A stretch of DNA of 10,539 nt, from contig CAZYIW010000041.1 of the NCBI GenBank assembly GCA_964647705.1, forward strand, positions 1 through 10,539, read 5' to 3'. Numbering within the stretch: the first letter of the stretch is position 1; each line of letters opens with the position of its first letter. Under the pieces are notes generated by a model. The model had not been told where the DNA came from. It saw only the letters and a list, made by a program, of their open reading frames with translations, and ran no database searches. This DNA is from CAZYIW01 sp964647705. GTDB lineage: Bacteria > Pseudomonadota > Gammaproteobacteria > PS1 > Pseudothioglobaceae. Positions 6,434 to 10,539 of the stretch are shown here, piece after piece. The translations under genes were made by a program, and so were the position numbers.

Positions 6434-7012
6434 CTATGATTTTAGAAAATTATCTAACATTTCATGACCTTGTTCGGTCAAAATCGATTCGGGATGAAAC
6501 TGCACACCTTCGATATTAAAGGTTTTGTGTTTAATGCCCATAATCTCATCAATACCGCCTTTATTATTTTCTGTCCATGCAGTAACCTCAAAACAATCCG
6601 GTAGGCTTTGCTGCTCTGCCACTAAAGAATGATAACGTGTGGCGTTGAGCGGATTTTTTAAATCTTTAAAAACACCAGCGCCAGTGTGATAAACACTTGA
6701 GACCTTTCCATGCATAATTTCCTTAGCACCAATAATTTTGCCACCAAAGACTTGCACCATTGATTGAAACCCGAGACACACACCCAAAATAGGAATTGTA
6801 TTGGCAAAATGCTCAATCACATCCATAGACACTCCGGCTTCATTAGGTGTACAGGGCCCAGGCGAGATAACAATAAACTCAGGGTTTTTCTGTTCAATCT
6901 CACTAATCGTAATTTGATCATTACGATGCACCTCAACCGTTTGACCGAGCTCACCAAAATATTGAACTAGGTTGTAAGTAAATGAATCGTAGTTGTCTAT
7001 CATCAATAACAT
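6434..7012 (-). CDS. trpG: Anthranilate/aminodeoxychorismate synthase glutaminase subunit (TrpG/PabA)
   Basis: This 192-residue class I glutamine amidotransferase releases ammonia from glutamine. The ammonia goes to a chorismate-binding partner (TrpE for tryptophan or PabB for folate). The sequence opens with MLLMIDNYDSFTYNLVQYF and has the oxyanion-region motif SPGPCTPNEAG. The nucleophile is C79 in GVCLGFQ, and the catalytic H173 and E175 lie in QFHPES. Most relatives have GVCLGHQ; the phenylalanine here is outside the catalytic triad. A good AAGG site lies about 6 bases upstream of the ATG. No trpE, trpD or pabB is adjacent, so an amphibolic subunit serving both pathways is plausible. The symbol trpG is conventional; pabA is equally possible. 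Confidence 0.88.
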   Translation of the reverse strand: MLLMIDNYDSFTYNLVQYFGELGQTVEVHRNDQITISEIEQKNPEFIVISPGPCTPNEAGVSMDVIEHFANTIPILGVCLGFQSMVQVFGGKIIGAKEIMHGKVSSVYHTGAGVFKDLKNPLNATRYHSLVAEQQSLPDCFEVTAWTENNKGGIDEIMGIKHKTFNIEGVQFHPESILTEQGHEMLDNFLKS

Positions 7013-7040
7013 AACGGGCCTTATTTTAAGCTATTTGATG

Positions 7041-7754
7041 TTATTTAATCGCCAAAAAGGAGGCAAAGTTAAGATTCTGGAGATAGCAAAAACTTTGGCT
7101 AAATCCAGATTTTTTGAGTCGATCTAGGTGTGTTTTTTGGCTATCAGTAATCAACACATTCTCAATGGCTTGGCGTTTATTGGCAATTTCTAATTCGCTG
7201 TAACCATTGGCACGTTTGTAATCTAGGTGTAGTTTTGTCATTGCCTCTTGGGTGGTGTGATCTTCAAAATGAATTTTTTCTGAGACAATCAAAACGCCCC
7301 CAGTATTAAGCCCTTGATAGATTTTATCAATCAGCGCTTGACGTTTGTCTGGCTGGATAAATTGCAAGGTTAGATTTAAAATGACAATTGATGCATTTTC
7401 GATACAAATATCTACAATATCACTACAAATAACAGCATAATTTGATATTTTCCCTTCAAGATTTTTTTCACACTTTTGGCTCATTTGCTTCGATTTATCA
7501 ACCGCTATGATGCGGTTATGTGGATGGATGTTATTTAACCCCAACGCCAAAGATACTGCACCGGTAGAAGCCCCTAAATCGTAATAATTGGTGTTGTTTT
7601 GTCCAAAGGTTTTGGCTATCAGTCCAATGGATTCAATCATGCTTTGATAACCTGGCACTGAGCGTTTAACCATGTCGTCAAAAACCTGAACAACTTGTTC
7701 ATCAAAGGCAAAATCTACCAAGTCGTGTTTTTTTTCAAAAATTTGATCACGCAT
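7041..7754 (-). CDS. cmoA: Carboxy-S-adenosyl-L-methionine synthase
   Basis: This 237-residue class I methyltransferase-fold enzyme makes carboxy-SAM from SAM and prephenate. CmoB then uses carboxy-SAM to form the cmo5U wobble base in tRNA. Signatures are DFAFDEQVVQVFDDMVKRSV, YYDLGASTGAVSLAL (SAM loop, about 58-71), NLTLQFIQP, KIYQGLNTGGVLIVSEK, DYKRANGYSELEI and NKRQAIENVL. R194 in that last segment aligns with E. coli R199, reported to hold the carboxyl group. The frame extends upstream to 7805, but the ATG at 7754 gives the family N-terminus (E. coli 247 residues) and leaves only an 8-base overlap with ubiC. CmoB, often adjacent in other bacteria, is not in the window. Confidence 0.93.
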   Translation of the reverse strand: MRDQIFEKKHDLVDFAFDEQVVQVFDDMVKRSVPGYQSMIESIGLIAKTFGQNNTNYYDLGASTGAVSLALGLNNIHPHNRIIAVDKSKQMSQKCEKNLEGKISNYAVICSDIVDICIENASIVILNLTLQFIQPDKRQALIDKIYQGLNTGGVLIVSEKIHFEDHTTQEAMTKLHLDYKRANGYSELEIANKRQAIENVLITDSQKTHLDRLKKSGFSQSFCYLQNLNFASFLAIK

Positions 7755-8217
7755 ACAAAGCTTCAAAAAAGAATTCGCAAACCAAAAGTTTTGTCTTGCC
7801 GACACGAAAAATTGAGCGTCTACCCCACATGCCTTGAGCTTGAGTAACCTCTAACTGCCCACGTTGAATACTCGGATCGTTAAATAAAACCTCACCCAGT
7901 GGTCTAGAGCCAATTAAGAGCAACTCTTCAGTGTCTGGCGTTTGAGGAATAACTGAGCGGGCAAAAACCATAACTGAACCATCTCCGATCAGTTCAACTT
8001 CGCGAATAACAGCGTTATGATTAAAATCAATTGCGTCAGATTCATTGGTAAAAGGAGTGCGTATTGACTGCTCGATGACTCTAACAGAAAAATCACTAAA
8101 TTTTTCCTTGAGCTTGGCTGTAAGAGACAAGTCGTCAACCAACCAATCCAACACTAATTGTGGCACATCGCCTACTTCGCTAAGAGGAAGCCATTCAAGA
8201 TTTTTTATATCAATCAT
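7747..8217 (-). CDS. ubiC: Chorismate lyase (chorismate--pyruvate lyase)
   Basis: This 156-residue enzyme (E. coli 165) splits chorismate into pyruvate and 4-hydroxybenzoate, the first committed step of ubiquinone synthesis. Visible conserved parts are the IREVEL segment with R72, VMVFARSVIP, the GSRPLGEVLF block at 103-112, the GMWGRRS loop at 129-135 and the C-terminal CEFFFEALY with E148, the likely catalytic acid. It follows recG by 17 bases and overlaps cmoA by 8. The usual next gene, ubiA, is not beside it. Presence of UbiC implies a ubiquinone-dependent respiratory chain. Confidence 0.92.
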   Translation of the reverse strand: MIDIKNLEWLPLSEVGDVPQLVLDWLVDDLSLTAKLKEKFSDFSVRVIEQSIRTPFTNESDAIDFNHNAVIREVELIGDGSVMVFARSVIPQTPDTEELLLIGSRPLGEVLFNDPSIQRGQLEVTQAQGMWGRRSIFRVGKTKLLVCEFFFEALYA

Positions 8218-8234
8218 AACCTTTGTATTTTATC

Positions 8235-10301
8235 TTAGGCGCCAGCGTATTGCGATTTTTCATCGCCAATCCAACGTTTTATGAATGCTAATTGTTTCTT
8301 TTCATCTAATGTTATAAGTTGTTGAGAGAAAAAATTGGCTTGTTTTAATAAATTTGCATCCCTAACAATATTGGCGATTTTCATCTTCGCAATGCCAGTT
8401 TGTTGTGTGCCTAAGATTTCACCTGGGCCACGAAGCTCTAAGTCTTTTTGTGCAATTTTAAAACCATCATTGGTTTGTCTCAGTATATCAATACGCTCGG
8501 TGGCATTAGCACTTAGTGGTGCTTGATACATCAAGATGCAAATACTTTTATCAAGCCCTCGGCCCACACGACCGCGCAATTGATGAAGTTGTGCCAAACC
8601 TAATCTCTCGGCATTTTCAATGACCATGAGTGAAGCATTGGGTACGTTAACACCCACTTCTATTACTGTAGTAGCCACCAGCACTTGAATATCGCCATTG
8701 GCAAATGATTGCATTAGCTCAGATTTCTCATCTTTGTTCATTTTTCCATGAATCAGTGCAATGGATAAATCTGGCAGGGATTGTTGCAAATAGTTCGTTG
8801 TATTCTTAGCAGATTCAGCGCGCAACAGTTCAGACTCATCAATTAAAGTACATACCCAATAACATTGATGACCCTGGGCACAGATTTGTTCAATTTTTTT
8901 GACCACTTCCTCTTTTCTTTGATTGCCAAGTGCGATGGTTTGCACAGGTTGTCGACCTGGAGGAAGTTCATCAATAGTGGAATTGTCTAAGTCGGCATAG
9001 GCACTCATGGTTAGCGATCTGGGGATAGGTGTGGCCGTCATCACCAATTGGTGTGGTGTTTGTTTAGCTTTTTGCGCCAAGGACAAGCGTTGATGCACGC
9101 CAAATTTGTGTTGTTCATCTACCACCACCAAACCTAGGTTGTCGAATACAACTTTTTCTTGAAATAGCGCATGGGTGCCAACCACCACTTGTGCTTGACC
9201 AGAATCGATAGTTTCTAATTGAGAATCTCTATCGGTTTTATTTTGTGATCCGGTTAAAAAAGCAACGCTAATCCCCAGTGGCCCAAGGTAAGCTGAAAAA
9301 CTTTGCAGATGTTGTGCAGCCAAAATCTCGGTTGGCGCCATCACCACAGCTTGAAAGTTGTTTTCAACGGCTTGCAGGCAAGCGCAGACAGCCACAATGG
9401 TTTTGCCAGAACCCACATCGCCTTGTAACAGTCTGAGCATGGGTTGTGGCGAAGACAAGTCTTGATTAATTTCCTCCACACAACGCTGTTGTGCATTGGT
9501 AAGAGAAAAGCCCAAAGTGCTGAGCAATTGCTTAGTTAGCTTGTTTTGGATAGTGAAAATATTGGAAATTTTTGCTTTTCGGCTTTTTTTTAACCTTAAG
9601 AGGCTGAGTTGGTGGGCACAAAGCTCTTCAATAATGAGTCTTTGCTGTGAAATATGCCTAAATTCACTGATTTCATCAATATTTTCATCAACTTTTGGAT
9701 GATGTAGAGTATTGAGTGCTTGTTTTAAATTAGGCAAAGTGTTTTTTGCCAAATTATCAAAATCATCCTGCAAATTGCTTTTTTTGAGTACTTCAATAGC
9801 CGTTGCTATCCATTTTTTTAGTTTGGCCTGTTGTATGCCACCTGTAAGCGGATAGATGGGCGTTAGTGTTGGCTCTATTAAGGTAGGCTGACCTTTAGAA
9901 ACTAAACGATATTCAGGGTGATGCATCTCTAACCCTTGTCTGCCTATTTTGACCTCGCCAAAACATTGCACCACCTCATCTCTGATAAAGCTTTGTTTTT
10001 GATAAAAGTTAAAGTGAAAAAACCGCAATAACAATGTTTTCCCAAAAGCATCACTCAGATAAACAAGCAGTTGTTTTTGTCTTGTATTCTGCTGTTCAAT
10101 ACGCTCGATTTTTGCCTCGATTAACACTTCAGTGCCAATAGATGCTTGATTCAGTGACGTAAATTTGGTTTTGTTTTGATAACGATGAGGCAAGTGGAAC
10201 AGTAAGTGTTCCAAAGTAAAGATGCCAATCTGATTAAGACGTTGCGCGGTTTTTGTGCCTAATCCATCTAGCGATACGATTGGATCAGCAAGCTTTAACA
10301 T
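8235..10301 (-). CDS. recG: ATP-dependent DNA helicase RecG
   Basis: This 688-residue protein (E. coli 693) is complete. RecG remodels stalled replication forks and branched recombination intermediates. The N-terminal wedge/OB-fold region includes LDGLGTKTAQRL, FHLPHRYQ and an LLRFFHFNFYQ strand. Helicase motifs follow: GDVGSGKT at 294-301 (Walker A), MAPTEILAAQH, DEQH at 395-398, MTATPIPRSL at 421-430, LIHGKM, ATTVIEVGVNVPNA and QLHQLRGRVGRG at 571-582. Last comes the C-terminal KDLELRGPGEILGTQQ. The start at 10301 gives the expected N-terminus. It lies 16 bases after ridA; in many gammaproteobacteria recG is in a spoT-linked operon. Confidence 0.97.
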   Translation of the reverse strand: MLKLADPIVSLDGLGTKTAQRLNQIGIFTLEHLLFHLPHRYQNKTKFTSLNQASIGTEVLIEAKIERIEQQNTRQKQLLVYLSDAFGKTLLLRFFHFNFYQKQSFIRDEVVQCFGEVKIGRQGLEMHHPEYRLVSKGQPTLIEPTLTPIYPLTGGIQQAKLKKWIATAIEVLKKSNLQDDFDNLAKNTLPNLKQALNTLHHPKVDENIDEISEFRHISQQRLIIEELCAHQLSLLRLKKSRKAKISNIFTIQNKLTKQLLSTLGFSLTNAQQRCVEEINQDLSSPQPMLRLLQGDVGSGKTIVAVCACLQAVENNFQAVVMAPTEILAAQHLQSFSAYLGPLGISVAFLTGSQNKTDRDSQLETIDSGQAQVVVGTHALFQEKVVFDNLGLVVVDEQHKFGVHQRLSLAQKAKQTPHQLVMTATPIPRSLTMSAYADLDNSTIDELPPGRQPVQTIALGNQRKEEVVKKIEQICAQGHQCYWVCTLIDESELLRAESAKNTTNYLQQSLPDLSIALIHGKMNKDEKSELMQSFANGDIQVLVATTVIEVGVNVPNASLMVIENAERLGLAQLHQLRGRVGRGLDKSICILMYQAPLSANATERIDILRQTNDGFKIAQKDLELRGPGEILGTQQTGIAKMKIANIVRDANLLKQANFFSQQLITLDEKKQLAFIKRWIGDEKSQYAGA

Positions 10302-10317
10302 TAATTATGAAAAATCT

Positions 10318-10539
10318 TTAATAATTGTAATCACAAGGCTCAGTGACCATGATTGCATCCATCTCTACTTGAGCACCTTTGGGTAATTCTTTAATACCCA
10401 CAGCAGCACGTGCTGGGTAGGGTTTATTGAAATACTCAGCCATAATTTCATTCACAATTGGGAAATTATTCAAATCGGTTAAAAATACATTGAGTTTAAC
10501 AATATCATTCAGATTGCCACCGGCTGATTCGCAAACGGC
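10318..10539 (-). CDS. ridA: RidA family reactive intermediate deaminase, C-terminal part
   Basis: The frame is open from the window edge to a TAA at 10320-10318, giving the last 73 residues of a roughly 125-130 residue protein. It contains DIVKLNVFLTDLNNF, then NEIMAEYFNKPYPARAAV with the arginine that binds the substrate carboxylate. LPKGAQVEMDAI follows with the conserved glutamate. RidA hydrolyses reactive enamine/imine intermediates released by PLP enzymes such as threonine dehydratase, protecting other PLP enzymes. The tail TEPCDYNY runs several residues past the end of E. coli RidA. It is immediately upstream of recG, as in spoT-ridA-recG neighbourhoods. The N-terminal half lies beyond the window. 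Confidence 0.92.
   Translation of the reverse strand, partial: AVCESAGGNLNDIVKLNVFLTDLNNFPIVNEIMAEYFNKPYPARAAVGIKELPKGAQVEMDAIMVTEPCDYNY

Noticed and set aside
7755..7805. Extended N-terminus of cmoA from 7805
   Set aside because: It would overlap ubiC by 59 bases and add 17 residues absent from CmoA; the ATG at 7754 aligns with the known N-terminus.
9496..9702. Plus-strand open frame inside recG
   Set aside because: It is a shadow of the helicase coding sequence with no family resemblance.
1..10539. Mobile element, prophage, CRISPR, tRNA/rRNA or defence system
   Set aside because: No transposase, integrase, repeat-spacer pattern, cloverleaf or toxin-antitoxin/defence motif was seen, and nearly every base belongs to a recognisable housekeeping gene.

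Overview
The window is ordinary, densely packed chromosomal DNA from a low-GC gammaproteobacterium. It has no mobile element, CRISPR array, tRNA, rRNA or evident foreign island. Three gene neighbourhoods support the gammaproteobacterial call: ridA-recG (usually downstream of spoT), rhodanese-grxC-gpsA (in E. coli yibN-grxC-secB-gpsA), and rplM-rpsI. CmoA and UbiC are also typical of this class. The AT-rich coding, very short intergenic gaps and a stand-alone DsrE-like protein would suit a sulfur-oxidising lineage such as the SUP05/Thioglobaceae group. That placement is inference, not something the sequence proves.

Layout. Bases 1-88 hold the 5' end of a minus-strand DEAD-box RNA helicase. It diverges from a small plus-strand DsrE-family protein (203-523). 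That gene converges on a three-gene minus-strand group (2533 down to 538): a TatD-family metal hydrolase, the tRNA-modifying enzyme TcdA, and a thioredoxin-fold protein with a CxxC site. A 121-base divergent intergenic region with a good plus-strand promoter leads into rplM-rpsI (2655-3481). This pair ends at a strong, perfectly palindromic terminator that probably works in both directions.

From 3528 to the end of the window every gene is on the minus strand, spaced or overlapped by a few bases, so it probably forms one long operon entering from beyond the right edge. In transcription order it contains ridA (partial), recG, ubiC, cmoA, a trpG/pabA-type glutaminase, a membrane-anchored rhodanese, grxC, gpsA, a histidine-phosphatase-family protein and a Bax-like glucosaminidase.

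Themes. Thiol and sulfur-relay proteins recur: DsrE-like, CxxC thioredoxin-fold, rhodanese and glutaredoxin 3. Three consecutive genes draw on chorismate or its product prephenate: UbiC for ubiquinone, CmoA for tRNA wobble modification, and TrpG/PabA for tryptophan or folate. I found no clearly new biological system. The points most worth checking are the absence of secB from its conserved slot, the chorismate-node clustering, the lone three-cysteine DsrE-like protein, and the uncertain start and 32-base overlap of the Bax-like gene.
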